A stretch of 64,000 bases of DNA from Paracoccaceae bacterium (GCA_004153385.1 SDAL01000001.1:1488001-1552000), one strand, 5' to 3'; positions 26,949-36,592 are shown, numbered from the stretch's first letter. Notes: generated by a model not told the origin, from the sequence alone. Translations and numbers: made by a program.

Positions 26949-27123
26949 TAGAGCACGCCCCCAGACAAATCCCCGAAGCGCGCATCGATCAAACCGCCGG
27001 ATATACACGAGCGACTTCACACACCATGCCGCACATCATTTGCGAACAGTCACCGGTCCATACATCCGGACCAAGTGTTTTGAAAAAGCCGGCTCGAAAC
27101 CGCAATCGGCGGGCGCGGGTCCG

Positions 27124-28269
27124 TTACGCATGCCCCGCGTGCGGCAGACCTGAAGCAATCTGCCTGTAACGGCGATGGTGATGGAGGGTGGCCGGTTCAC
27201 AAGGCAGATCGCGGGGCAGGTAGAAGTCTTTCACCAGTCCGGCGAAGTGACGGCCCAGCAGCGCGGCGTACTGCGTGCGTGGCCCACCATAAAGGGCGGT
27301 CGCAACATCGATACCCGCAACGGCGCGCAAGGGCACCCGCTCGGCCCGGATGCCCCGTGCGGTCAGCGTCAGGAGGCCGTATCCACCGGGGAAAGACACT
27401 GGCGATGGGACCGCGATATTGTGCAGGCTTGCGCACGCGGCGCGGTTGGCAAGGTGAAGATGTCCGCTGACATGGACCCCAAGCCCCGTGGCCGCCAAAG
27501 CCTCCGAGGTGGCCGTCGCGGGCATGCGCGCGCTCCAGTAAGCAGGCGGTGCGGCCCCGGCGGTGCTGCGCACAAAGTCGATCATCGGGTAATGGGAGAA
27601 GGCGATCAGCTGGACCTGCGCCCTTCTTGCCAAACGTACCGTCTGGGCGATCCGGTCCACAAGGCCGGGCCGGATCGCCCAGACGGCATCCCACGCGGGA
27701 CGCGCGTCCAGTTTCGCGTCGCTGCGCCACACATTCGCGTCCAGCATCAGAAGCCAGACACCGGACAAAGTAACAATATAGGAACGATCTTCCTGCCAGA
27801 GCCGCGGGTGTGCAAAACCGTAGGGCGCGAGGCCAGCACACATTTCCGCCTCGCTCAGCATCACCTGATCGGGCGCATCCGGCAGCGGGTCCCCCCAAGC
27901 GTCATAAAGCGCGGCGGATAGCGGGCGGCGGGCTGTTCCGGCGCAATCGTGGTTGCCCAGAACGGCGTAGAACTGCAGACCGTGATCCCGGCTTGCGCGG
28001 TCCAGAACTGCGCGCAGCGCTCTCAATGCGCCGGGCTGGCCATCATCTGTCATATCGCCCAGCAGAACGACGTCCCGAATGCCGCGCGCGGTGATGTCGG
28101 CCAGACAGGCCACCAGCGCGGCCCGGCTTTCATTGAAAAGCCGGGTCGAGCCGAAGCTGTCTGTCCTGCCGCGCAGCGCCACGCGTCCCTGTGCAGGGTC
28201 GAACAGGCCATATCCCCCATACAGGTCTGTCAGGTGAGCATCGGCGATGACCGCGATCTGCCGTGTCAT
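27124..28269 (-). CDS. Calcineurin-like metallophosphoesterase
   Basis: A 381-residue cytoplasmic enzyme with the metal-binding motifs ADAHLTD, GDMTDDG, GNHDCAG, FSHYPM and SGHLHLA in order. It is the last gene of a six-gene operon with a binding-protein ABC importer and a glycerophosphodiester phosphodiesterase, overlapping the latter by 4 bp. It likely hydrolyses a phosphodiester or phosphomonoester derived from the imported compound. The region beyond residue 300 has no recognised domain. Confidence 0.82.
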   Translation of the reverse strand: MTRQIAVIADAHLTDLYGGYGLFDPAQGRVALRGRTDSFGSTRLFNESRAALVACLADITARGIRDVVLLGDMTDDGQPGALRALRAVLDRASRDHGLQFYAVLGNHDCAGTARRPLSAALYDAWGDPLPDAPDQVMLSEAEMCAGLAPYGFAHPRLWQEDRSYIVTLSGVWLLMLDANVWRSDAKLDARPAWDAVWAIRPGLVDRIAQTVRLARRAQVQLIAFSHYPMIDFVRSTAGAAPPAYWSARMPATATSEALAATGLGVHVSGHLHLANRAACASLHNIAVPSPVSFPGGYGLLTLTARGIRAERVPLRAVAGIDVATALYGGPRTQYAALLGRHFAGLVKDFYLPRDLPCEPATLHHHRRYRQIASGLPHAGHA

Positions 28270-28982
28270 GCGCCGTGTTTTGCACGCGCGGCAACGAACA
28301 GCTCGGTATTATCGGTGTTGATGTAATCCGGCGCGCAGGCGGCGATCTTGGCAAAGACCTCAGGGTCCTGACCACCATAATAGACCATCACCGCAAGCCC
28401 CAGATCCCGCGCGGTGGCCAGCAGATGCGGTTGGCGCCACATCTGATCGACCGAGATTTCAAGGATCGAGGCCGCATGCAGCGGACCTGCCAGTGCAGGC
28501 GAGCCGGCCATGGTAAGCGTGATCATCTTGCGCAGCTCGGGCGCAAGCCTTTGCAGCCCGTCGCGCATTTGTGCCGAGAAGGAGAAATAGAAGGTCTCGC
28601 GTTGTATCCCCAGCGACCGGACCAGAACCGCGACTTTGGCGGGATCGCAGTGCTTCAGCTCGAGGTAGACACCGCAGCGCCCCTTGAGATGCCTGAGATA
28701 GGCATCAAGGCGCGGCACGCGCTGGCCTGCGAACCGGGTGCTGTACCAGCGGCCCGCATCCAGCGCGTCGATCTCGGACGACAAAGCTTCGCCGATGGGG
28801 CCCCGGGCGTTGGTGGTGCGGTCCAGGGTTTCGTCGTGGTGGACGTAAAGCACGCCGTCGGCGCTTTCGCGCACGTCCAGTTCGATATAGTCGGCCCCTT
28901 GTTCCAGCGCGAGGTCCGCGGCGGCAAAGGTATTTTCGGGCGCGTATTTATTGGCCCCACGGTGGGCGACGATTTTGGTCAT
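28266..28982 (-). CDS. ugpQ: Glycerophosphodiester phosphodiesterase (UgpQ-like)
   Basis: The enzyme cleaves glycerophosphodiesters into an alcohol and glycerol-3-phosphate. The 238-residue protein has the catalytic HRG..ENT motif (VAHRGANKYAPENTFAA), ELDVRESADG, HHDETLDRTT and an ELK (YLELKHC). There is no signal peptide, so it works inside the cell on imported substrate, as UgpQ does. It lies 19 bp after the ATPase gene and overlaps the phosphoesterase gene. Confidence 0.9.
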   Translation of the reverse strand: MTKIVAHRGANKYAPENTFAAADLALEQGADYIELDVRESADGVLYVHHDETLDRTTNARGPIGEALSSEIDALDAGRWYSTRFAGQRVPRLDAYLRHLKGRCGVYLELKHCDPAKVAVLVRSLGIQRETFYFSFSAQMRDGLQRLAPELRKMITLTMAGSPALAGPLHAASILEISVDQMWRQPHLLATARDLGLAVMVYYGGQDPEVFAKIAACAPDYINTDNTELFVAARAKHGA

Positions 28983-29001
28983 TGTCTGCTTTCGGGAAAG
29001 A

Positions 29002-30078
29002 TTATGCGTCGAGCGGCGCGCGCGCCGTCAGGGCGGTGTCGGTGACGCGCTGACCGTACCCGTCGAAAAGTAGCGCGTGGTCGTTGGAGATATCGAAGCC
29101 CAGCGCCTCCCCTTCGGCAAAGCGGGGGTGTTCGCCGGCTTCCAGCGCGTGCAAAGGGCCCATTTCGGTTTCCAGACGATAAAAGACTTCGCGGCCCAGA
29201 GGTTCGATCATCTGGACACGGCCCGCGATACTCCCACGGCCCAGACGGATGTCTTCGGGCCGCAGACCCAGCGTGACGGGACCTGCCAATGCGCGCGTCA
29301 GCGGCAACCGCATACGCCCGACCTGCAGCGTGTGGCCCATGGCCTCGGCCGCCAGCTGGTTCATGGGGGGCGATCCGATGAAGCCTGCGACAAACAGATT
29401 GGCCGGTCGGCGATAGAGGTCCTCGGGCGTGCCGATCTGAACGACGCGGCCCTCGTTCATGCAGATGATCCGGTCGGCCATCGTGATCGCCTCGAGCTGA
29501 TCATGGGTCACCAGTAGCGTGGTCATACCAAGACGCTTCTGGATCGCCTTCAGTTCGGATCTCATAGCAATGCGCAGTGTGGCATCCAGATTCGAAAGTG
29601 GTTCGTCCAGCAGCAGGATATTAGGCTCTTTTACCAACGCGCGGGCCAAGGCGACGCGCTGCTGCTGGCCGCCCGACAGCTGCGAGGGCTTGCGCTCCAG
29701 CAACCGGGTGATCTGGACCTGCCGCGCGGCGTCTTCGACCCGCTGGGTGACGCCTGCCTTGTCGACCTGCTGAAAGCGCAGCGGGAAGGCAATGTTCTCG
29801 CGGATGGTGAGATTGGGGTAGAGCGCATAGCTCTGGAACACGACGCCGACGTTGCGGTCACGGGCGTCGACGCGGTTCACGGTGTGACCATCAAAGGCAA
29901 TCTCGCCGCTAGTGGCCGCATACAGGCCGGCCAGCAGAAACAATGTGGTCGACTTGCCGCAGCCAGAGGGCCCGAGGATGGCCACAAACTCGCCATCCTC
30001 GATCTCTAGGGACATGGGCTGAAGAACCTGCGTCTCGCCCCAGGATTTCGTGACGTCAGAAAGGGTGATGCGGGCCAT
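29002..30078 (-). CDS. ABC transporter ATP-binding protein (UgpC/MalK type)
   Basis: A 358-residue single ABC domain with a C-terminal TOBE regulatory region. Walker A is LGPSGCGKST, the signature LSGGQQQRVALARAL, Walker B NILLLDEPLSNLDA, switch histidine VTHDQ. The MalK-type tail includes GLRPEDIRLG. It energises the two permeases upstream and has 4 bp between it and the permease stop. The operon's phosphodiesterase supports a glycerol-phosphate or glycerophosphodiester substrate, but sugar remains possible. Confidence 0.92.
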   Translation of the reverse strand: MARITLSDVTKSWGETQVLQPMSLEIEDGEFVAILGPSGCGKSTTLFLLAGLYAATSGEIAFDGHTVNRVDARDRNVGVVFQSYALYPNLTIRENIAFPLRFQQVDKAGVTQRVEDAARQVQITRLLERKPSQLSGGQQQRVALARALVKEPNILLLDEPLSNLDATLRIAMRSELKAIQKRLGMTTLLVTHDQLEAITMADRIICMNEGRVVQIGTPEDLYRRPANLFVAGFIGSPPMNQLAAEAMGHTLQVGRMRLPLTRALAGPVTLGLRPEDIRLGRGSIAGRVQMIEPLGREVFYRLETEMGPLHALEAGEHPRFAEGEALGFDISNDHALLFDGYGQRVTDTALTARAPLDA

Positions 30079-30082
30079 GAGG

Positions 30083-31123
30083 TTATCCCTTGATGCCGCC
30101 GAAGTTCATCTGGGTGATGTACTTCTGCGTGAAAATGTAAAGGACGAGGACGGGCAGAAGGTAGATCACACCAACGGCGGCGATCAGACCGTAATCGGCC
30201 CCCATACTGTCTTGGGCGACGAAGAACAGATACAGGCTCATCGTAAGGGTTTCATTGTCCAAAAGCAGGGTCTGGACAAAGACGTATTCTTCCCATCCGC
30301 GCAGAAAGGCGAAGGTCGCAACCGCGATCAGCCCGGGCAGAACCTGCGGCAGAACGATCATGCGGAAGGCCTGGAACCGGGTAGCACCATCGGTCACGGC
30401 GCTCATCTCTGTGTCCCAAGGCGCGGCATCGAAGAAGCTCTTCAGAACGAAGATGGTGAAGGGCAGCTCCAGCGCGGACATTACCAGCATGACGCCCCAG
30501 ATGCTGTTCAGCAGCCCCATGAACCACAGCTGGACGAAGACTGCGACGGTCAGTGCAAGCGCCGGAAAGGCGTGTAGGATCAGCAACCCGCGCAGCGCCG
30601 TTTCGCGCCCGACAAAGGCAAAACGCGACAGGGCATAGGCGGCGGGCGCGGCCGTCACAGTGACGATTATTGTCTGCCCCAAGGCGAAGGCCAGCGAGGT
30701 TGCCATTGCCTCCCAGATCGAAGGCATCATGTCAGAACGCGCGCCGGTGGCTTCGATGTCACGGGTCCACAAGAAGCGATAATTCTCCAGCGTCAGGTGC
30801 GGTACGACCAGCAGGGCAAGAAGACCTGCCAGAACAAGGCCAAGCACGGCCCATGCCTGCGCAGGAGCGCGTCCCGACACCAAGGTCAGTCCGACGGCAC
30901 CGGCATAGCCCAGCACGGCGATGCCCGCGCTGCGCCACAGCACCGACATGGCCATCGGGTCGCCCTCTGCGGTGAAAGATTTCACCAGCAACCAGAGGTA
31001 GGGGATCACCAGCGGCAGGGTCAGTACGGTCAGAAAGACCAACACTGCTGAAAGAAAGCCCAAGCGGCCAAGCAGCCCCCGACGTTCCAGCGCCGCCCAG
31101 TCCGGAATGGATATCATTGCCAT
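30083..31123 (-). CDS. ABC transporter permease (UgpE/MalG type)
   Basis: A 346-residue inner-membrane protein. The EAA motif contacting the ATPase is AVTDGATRFQAFRMIVLPQVLPGL (only the conserved G-x9-LP part is certain). It has six core helices plus two extra hydrophobic segments between residues 45 and 105, making it longer than typical MalG proteins. The ATG at 31123 overlaps the stop of the first permease (TAATG), so the two are translationally coupled. Confidence 0.9.
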   Translation of the reverse strand: MAMISIPDWAALERRGLLGRLGFLSAVLVFLTVLTLPLVIPYLWLLVKSFTAEGDPMAMSVLWRSAGIAVLGYAGAVGLTLVSGRAPAQAWAVLGLVLAGLLALLVVPHLTLENYRFLWTRDIEATGARSDMMPSIWEAMATSLAFALGQTIIVTVTAAPAAYALSRFAFVGRETALRGLLILHAFPALALTVAVFVQLWFMGLLNSIWGVMLVMSALELPFTIFVLKSFFDAAPWDTEMSAVTDGATRFQAFRMIVLPQVLPGLIAVATFAFLRGWEEYVFVQTLLLDNETLTMSLYLFFVAQDSMGADYGLIAAVGVIYLLPVLVLYIFTQKYITQMNFGGIKG

Positions 31124-32031
31124 TACAGCACCTCGATCTTGGGCGCGGCGAAAGTGTCGCGCATGTTGGTCAACCGCCATTGCAGCAGGGTAATCACGAC
31201 GCCGATCACCATAAGACCAAGCGCCAGCGCCGCCCCGTAGCCGTAGGCACCGTTCTCGAAAGCGCGGCGATAGATATAAAGCGCGTAAGGCGTGCTGTCA
31301 TAGACCGGCCCGCCACCGGTGATGATCAGGATGTACTCGTAGGTCGTTAGCAAAGAGAGCACCTGATACATGGTAATAAAGCGCACCGGCGCCCATAACG
31401 CGGGAAGGGTCACGTGGCGCAACACCGACCACTCGCTGGCCCCGTCGACCCGCGCGGCATCCGCCAGATGCGCCGGAATCGACCGGATGGCCGAGGTCAG
31501 GATAATCATCGCGAACGAAGCGCCCACGACGCCGTTGATCACCACGATAAGCATCAGCGGGTGGTCATTACGCAGGTTCATCTGCGGCAGACCCAAAGCG
31601 CCCGTGACCTGGTTCAGCAGGCCCGCCCCTGTCGGGTCGACGATCCAGATCCACAATATACCGTACAGCACCGCCGGGCTCATCCGCGGCAGCAGCCACA
31701 AACCGCGAAACAGGTTGCCAAGGCGCTCGGGCACCGCCGAGGTCGCCACAGCAAGGCTCGCCCCCAAAGTGACGTTGAACAAAAGCAGCGTGCTGGCCAC
31801 ATAGACCAGCGTCGTCAGCAGGATTCCGGGCAGGCGCATATCACGTTGCACGATGCGCTGGAAATTGCCCAGCGAGAAGCCGTCGATCTGCAGCGTGGCC
31901 CCCATGTCGGTGAAGGCGATCACCGTATTGACGAGAATGGGCCCCAGAAAAAACACCGCGAGGACCGCGATGGCGGGAGCCAGAAACAGAATGGGCCGCG
32001 TCGGTCGTGGCCGGCGGTAGGCGGTGTGCAT
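31123..32031 (-). CDS. ABC transporter permease (UgpA/MalF type)
   Basis: A 302-residue inner-membrane protein with six hydrophobic segments. The EAA loop appears as DAARVDGASEWSVLRHVTLP, diagnostic for binding-protein-dependent permeases. The start at 32031 is taken from the family N-terminus; it has only a weak GGGTGA ribosome site, perhaps because translation re-initiates from the binding-protein gene 58 bp upstream. Confidence 0.9.
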   Translation of the reverse strand: MHTAYRRPRPTRPILFLAPAIAVLAVFFLGPILVNTVIAFTDMGATLQIDGFSLGNFQRIVQRDMRLPGILLTTLVYVASTLLLFNVTLGASLAVATSAVPERLGNLFRGLWLLPRMSPAVLYGILWIWIVDPTGAGLLNQVTGALGLPQMNLRNDHPLMLIVVINGVVGASFAMIILTSAIRSIPAHLADAARVDGASEWSVLRHVTLPALWAPVRFITMYQVLSLLTTYEYILIITGGGPVYDSTPYALYIYRRAFENGAYGYGAALALGLMVIGVVITLLQWRLTNMRDTFAAPKIEVL

Positions 32032-32089
32032 AAAAATCACCCGTGAGTTGGGGCGCCCGGACAGGCCGGGCGCATCGCAGGGAAGCGTG

Positions 32090-33463
32090 TCAGCCTTCGA
32101 GGCTGTCCACGATGATGACATCATCGCCCATCTGCAGGTCGATCTCGTCCGCGATGAACTCGATGGCTTCATCAGCGGTCATCGCACCGGTTTCCACAGC
32201 CTGCAGACCGTTGAACAAGATCCGGTTGTAGCTGCCAAATTCGGTATGGTTGGGCACGAACTTCGCCCGGTCCATCAGCTTGGAGGCCGCCGACAGCGCC
32301 CAGTTGTCACGGTAGGCCGGCATTGCTTCCTGTGCGTGACTGATCGCCGTGTGATAGGAACTGACCGCGTGCTGGTTGTTGAAGTATGGCAGCGTCGCAA
32401 GCGCCACCAGCTCGGCGGCAAGCTCGGCATGATCGCTCTCGGGGTTCACGGTGTAAAGCAGCGGGTGCGACAGGTTCACCGGTGCGCCGCCCTTATGCGC
32501 GGCGGGCGCAGGGATCCAGCCGATCTTGTCGAAATAGCCGTCACCGTCGGTCGGCCAGCTGTTGGCGATGTCGTCACCAGCCTGCCATGCGACGGCCCAG
32601 ACCCCTTGATGGAAGAGAAAAGCGTTCTCCTGCTTGAAGTTTGACTTGATGGTGTCCCAGCTCATCTGGGTGTTGTCACGGGGCGTAACCCCCTGATCTG
32701 CGGCATTCTGGTACCACGCCAAAGCATCGCGCATTTCCTGCTTGGGCAGTTGCAGCTTGCCGGTATCGGGGTCCATGAACTCCACGCCGAAGGACTGGAA
32801 CACCATCAGGTAGTCGATGCCCACGTTCGGGCGGTGCAGCATGCCGTATTCGGCGGCGCCATCGTCAACCACTTCCTTGGCCAACGCAGTCAGATCATCC
32901 AGCGTGAAATCGCCTGCTTCAACAGCTGCGGGCAGACCATCGATAAAAGCCTCGTCCTTACCGATCTCGCGCAGCATGTCCTTGTTGTAGAAAAACATTC
33001 GGATCTCGGCATCCTGTGGCACGCCATAGATGCTGCCGTCCGACCCTTTGGCTGCCTCCCAGAGATTTGGCAGGATGTCACCGTAGACCCAAGGCTTGGC
33101 GGCGATTTCGGCATCCATATTCATGGCATACCCTGCATCTGCGAACTGGCCGATCCATTCATGCGGCAGCACCGAGATATCGGGCCCCATCCCGACCGCA
33201 AAAGCCTTGAGCGTGTCGAGGGCCAGATCGTCCCAGCCCTGAACGGTCGAAGCGTTCGCATCGATCACCACGCGGGTGTCGCTGCCGGCGGCCTCGAATT
33301 GATGGTTCATCAGGTCGGCTGCTGCCTCGATGTTGGTCACACGCGCCGGGGCCGAGCGGTCTGCCAGTGTCCAGAGCTTGATCGTGATGTCTTCGGCATG
33401 CGCGGCGGCGGCCGTCATCGCGATGGTGGAAACCGTCAGGCAAAAAGAGCGGAGGAGTATCAT
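32090..33463 (-). CDS. ABC transporter extracellular solute-binding protein (family 1)
   Basis: A 457-residue periplasmic protein with a signal peptide (about residues 1-23, cleavage after AHA). The mature protein begins EDITIKLWTLADRS and has the family-1 features MGPDISVLPHEWIGQFADAGY and YGVPQDAEIRMFFYNKDML. It is the first gene of the importer operon, transcribed away from the ROK regulator. Composition and context fit UgpB-like proteins, although the ligand cannot be read from the sequence. Confidence 0.9.
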   Translation of the reverse strand: MILLRSFCLTVSTIAMTAAAAHAEDITIKLWTLADRSAPARVTNIEAAADLMNHQFEAAGSDTRVVIDANASTVQGWDDLALDTLKAFAVGMGPDISVLPHEWIGQFADAGYAMNMDAEIAAKPWVYGDILPNLWEAAKGSDGSIYGVPQDAEIRMFFYNKDMLREIGKDEAFIDGLPAAVEAGDFTLDDLTALAKEVVDDGAAEYGMLHRPNVGIDYLMVFQSFGVEFMDPDTGKLQLPKQEMRDALAWYQNAADQGVTPRDNTQMSWDTIKSNFKQENAFLFHQGVWAVAWQAGDDIANSWPTDGDGYFDKIGWIPAPAAHKGGAPVNLSHPLLYTVNPESDHAELAAELVALATLPYFNNQHAVSSYHTAISHAQEAMPAYRDNWALSAASKLMDRAKFVPNHTEFGSYNRILFNGLQAVETGAMTADEAIEFIADEIDLQMGDDVIIVDSLEG

Positions 33464-33492
33464 TGCAGGTGTCCCGGGTTGGTTGTTTTTTA

Positions 33493-33515
33493 TTTAATTA
33501 ACTTGCTTTAGTAAA
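33493..33515. promoter_or_regulatory. Palindromic operator between the importer operon and the ROK regulator
   Basis: Arms TTTAATTAA (33493-33501) and TTTAGTAAA (33507-33515) form an inverted repeat with 7 of 9 positions matching around CTTGC. The AT-rich dyad lies 30 bp before the binding-protein gene and 62 bp before the ROK gene, the expected place for a ROK repressor site. A weaker Pho-like unit (minus-strand CAGTCAT at 33528-33522) adjoins it. Confidence 0.6.
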
Positions 33516-33576
33516 TCTTTTATGACTGCTTGGGAGATATGCACGGTTCCTCATGCCCACCGAAAGGGGCCGATAA

Positions 33577-34710
33577 GTGTCTGAAAAGATTACGTTGAAA
33601 CTGCAAATTCTGCGTTACCTACTGCGCCTGCGAACCGCGCCGCGCTCGCAGCTTGCAGAGCTGTGTCAGGTGTCGGCTGCAGCCGTTAGCACAGCGAGCC
33701 GCGATCTGATCGCCCGTGGGCTGCTGCTGGAGGGGGAGAAAATCCCGGTCAAGCGCGGTGCGCCGCAGATCGCCTTGTCGCTCAATCCCAAAGCGGGGCA
33801 TGCGCTGGGTCTGCACGTGGCGACACATCGCATTACAGCAAGCCTGCTGAATGCTGCCGGGGACGAACTGGACACGATGGAGATCACGGGACATTTCCGC
33901 GACCTTGATGCGGCGCGCGCGGCTCTGCGCCACGTCAGGGAGTGGACCCTGACCGACGCAGGCCGCCACGCCAAGGGCCCTCTTTTGGGGGCCGGGCTCG
34001 CACTGCCGACCCGATTTCGTAGTGGCGGTCTGGACCATGCGCCCGAAATCGAGAGCTGGGCCCGTGCCGATCTTCCCGCCCTTTTTGAGAAAGACCTCGG
34101 CTGCCACACCTTCATCGAAAATGACGGCAATGCCGCCGCGATGGGGGAATTGTGCTGCGGCAATGCCGCCGGCCATGCCGATTTCGCCTATCTTTATCTG
34201 ACAGAGGGGCTTGGCTGCGGCATCGTTCTGAACAACCAGCTCCATCGCGGCCGGCTTGGCAACGCGGGCGAGATCGGGACATTGCCGGCGTTCTCGGATG
34301 TGCGCCCCACATTCCGGGACCTTGCAAAGTTCTGCGCGGCGCACAACGCCCCATCGGGGCGTTGTGCGGGCGAATGGGCGCAGTATCTGACCTCACACCC
34401 CGAGATCGTGCAGGCGTGGCTGGCGCGGGTTGGTCCGGGCGCGCGCGCTCTTACCTTGATCCTTGGCACAGTATTGGCGCCCGATGCGATTTTCCTTGGC
34501 GGTGACCTGCCACTGAAAGCGCGCGAGGCCCTTCGCGCCCACCTTCTTGCGGCCGATGCGCAAGATCCTCCGCGCATCCCCGCGCCGAGGCTGGAATTGC
34601 CGATGATCACCGCCAGAAGCGCTGCGGCCTTTGGCGCGGCGACGATGGTCCTGTATCCATCAACAGCAAGAGACTGGTCCCCTGACACGTCCGGGATCGC
34701 CAGAATCTGA
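33577..34710 (+). CDS. ROK-family transcriptional regulator
   Basis: A 377-residue protein with an N-terminal winged helix-turn-helix (about residues 5-60, SQLAELCQVSAAAVSTASRDL) and a ROK sugar-kinase-like domain (GLALPTRF, FIENDGNAAAMGE, YLTEGLGCGIVLN, GNAGEIG). The zinc-binding CxCGxxGC cluster normal in ROK repressors is absent; only GRCAGEW stands near that place. The start is GTG at 33577 with AAAGGGG upstream. It is divergent from the importer operon and probably represses it until a ligand binds. Confidence 0.87.
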   Translation: MSEKITLKLQILRYLLRLRTAPRSQLAELCQVSAAAVSTASRDLIARGLLLEGEKIPVKRGAPQIALSLNPKAGHALGLHVATHRITASLLNAAGDELDTMEITGHFRDLDAARAALRHVREWTLTDAGRHAKGPLLGAGLALPTRFRSGGLDHAPEIESWARADLPALFEKDLGCHTFIENDGNAAAMGELCCGNAAGHADFAYLYLTEGLGCGIVLNNQLHRGRLGNAGEIGTLPAFSDVRPTFRDLAKFCAAHNAPSGRCAGEWAQYLTSHPEIVQAWLARVGPGARALTLILGTVLAPDAIFLGGDLPLKAREALRAHLLAADAQDPPRIPAPRLELPMITARSAAAFGAATMVLYPSTARDWSPDTSGIARI

Positions 34711-35418
34711 TCGAAGACATCTCAGGGTGAGGGAATAATTGACCGACTAACTGCGGCCACCCTCCCAGGTCTTGGCGTCGGGCAAAAAGCCGCGTGCCGG
34801 CTGCGGTGTCTGCGTCAAGCCCCGTCCCTGCCACAGCGCACATATCCCGGCGTGATGCGGCCGAAGCGCGATCAGCGCACTAACCGCCGGTATCGTGGAC
34901 AAGGTCGGACACAGGTATTCTGCACGCAGCGCCCCTGCAAGCAACGGGCCGGTCAGCCGCGCGATACCAAAGACCAGAAGCCCCGTGTCTGTCCAGAAAA
35001 GACCGGCACCGAAGGTCCACCATAGGGGCGGCTGTCCGCTCCTTATGGAATGCCTTTCACTTGAAGTGCCGTTCGGTGTGCCACACACGCATCTGGCTCG
35101 GGCCCAGCGCCCTGGCGCCTGACATCTTGGGATGTTGTACAAAATAATCGCCGCCCAGCAGGCCTTTGTTCCTCACCTCGCCACGTGATGAACATGACAC
35201 ACCGTTCCGGTGAAGCTGCGCCGCAGCCGATCGGCACCGCGATGATGGCATATCTTGGGCCGGTGATGTCGGTTAACCACTGGTGGCTTGCGCTCCTTCA
35301 CGGCCTGAAACCTGCAGCGTTGTCATGTGGACAACGCTGTCGTCTTTAAAAAAGTACGACAATCCCGCTGTTTTCAATTCCAATCGCTTTTATAGCAGCC
35401 AATCCGCCGGAAAACCGA
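34711..35418. other. About 700 bp, probably decayed coding DNA
   Basis: A minus-strand frame from about 35060 down to 34747 reads like the end of a membrane protein (LFWTDTGLLVFGIARLTGP and a hydrophobic stretch), but it lacks a plausible start and breaks near 35050. I do not recognise the family. No tRNA, repeat or insertion-sequence end is evident. Confidence 0.35.
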
Positions 35419-36363
35419 TCAAAAACCTGACGCTTTGCCCGATGACACCTCCACTGTCACATGCTCTATTCCGGTTGTCTGATGGACACGGTCCTTAACG
35501 GCGCGGCGAACTTCGTCCGCATTTTCCCCCGTGGCCAGCTCGATTTCGAGCGAGGCCATCGGCCGTTCCTGCGTGATGGACCAAGCGTGGATGTGGTGGG
35601 CACGCGCAACGCCTGACACAGTGGTTTCCAGATCTGCTGCAACAGCACGACCATCAAAGCCCGCTGGCGCGGCTTCCAGCAGAATGTGGCTGCTTTCGCG
35701 CACCACTGTCCACGCAGAACGCAAGATCAGGATGACCACAATTACAGACAGGATCGGGTCGATCGGGGTCCAGCCGGTCCACAAGATCACAAGCGATGCC
35801 GCAATGGCCGCGATCGACCCCAGCAGATCGCCCATTACATGCAAGGCCGCGGCGCGAACGTTCAGGTTGTCGCCCTCTGCCCGGCTCAGCACGAGGAATG
35901 CGATGACATTCACCACCAGACCTCCGGCGGCAATCCAGAGCATCAGTCCCCCCATCACGTCTGACGGCTCAAACAAACGCCTGATGGCTTCGACCAAAAT
36001 CCATGCCGTGATGGCAAACAGGCTCAATCCGTTTACAAAGGCCGCCAACACAGAAAACCTGTCAAACCCGTAGGTCCGTTTCCAGTCCGCAGGCCGTCGC
36101 GCGATCCGGAACGCAAAAAATGCCAGCAGGAGCGATGCGAAGTCCGTCAGCATGTGTCCCGCATCCGCTAACAAAGCCAGCGAGCCAGAGACCAGCCCGC
36201 CCACGACCTCCGCCAACATAAATCCACCTGTCAGCATCGCTGCGATCAGAATCGCGCGCTCTTTCGAACGGCGCGCCTCGGGCGTATCGTCGGCAGACAG
36301 GTTCGGTCCGTGGGAATGGCCCGAATGATCATGGCCGTGATCATGATCGTGATATGTGCTCAT
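35419..36363 (-). CDS. Cation diffusion facilitator (zinc/cadmium/cobalt exporter, CzcD/ZitB type)
   Basis: A 314-residue inner-membrane metal/proton antiporter. The N-terminus is a histidine-rich loop (HDHDHGHDHSGHSHG). Six transmembrane helices follow, with the metal site HxxxD in helix 2 (LLADAGHMLTD) and in helix 5 (AALHVMGDLLGS), then a cytoplasmic ferredoxin-like domain with VARAHHIHAWSI. The ATG at 36363 has GGAGACCCC upstream; the open frame continues 90 codons further but without a ribosome site. It is divergent from a MerR regulator, and a MerR-type promoter at 36551-36581 points to it. Confidence 0.93.
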   Translation of the reverse strand: MSTYHDHDHGHDHSGHSHGPNLSADDTPEARRSKERAILIAAMLTGGFMLAEVVGGLVSGSLALLADAGHMLTDFASLLLAFFAFRIARRPADWKRTYGFDRFSVLAAFVNGLSLFAITAWILVEAIRRLFEPSDVMGGLMLWIAAGGLVVNVIAFLVLSRAEGDNLNVRAAALHVMGDLLGSIAAIAASLVILWTGWTPIDPILSVIVVILILRSAWTVVRESSHILLEAAPAGFDGRAVAADLETTVSGVARAHHIHAWSITQERPMASLEIELATGENADEVRRAVKDRVHQTTGIEHVTVEVSSGKASGF

Positions 36364-36550
36364 CTTGAGGGGTCTCCAATAGTTGGCCGCTCTATGCTTG
36401 CCACACGGTGTCAGAGCCTGCGGCCCTGTTCGGCCCGGCCCCCTGCCCAGATCGGGCCACATACCAAGCAAGCATGGAACTGCCGTAAGCAGGTGGGTCC
36501 GGGCGTGTGATCTGTCCTGTGACGGCCCTTGATTCTTAGCGTTCGGATGG

Positions 36551-36581
36551 ACCATACGATCTACAGCGGCTATAGCTTCAA
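36551..36581 (-). promoter_or_regulatory. MerR-type promoter/operator of the CDF exporter gene
   Basis: On the minus strand, -35 TTGAAG (36581-36576) and -10 TATGGT (36556-36551) are separated by 19 bp, the over-long spacer that MerR-family activators need. The spacer holds the dyad CTATAG-CCG-CTGTAG (36575-36561). The transcript would have a leader of about 180 nt before the exporter start. Confidence 0.75.
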
Positions 36582-36592
36582 GAGGAAACACG

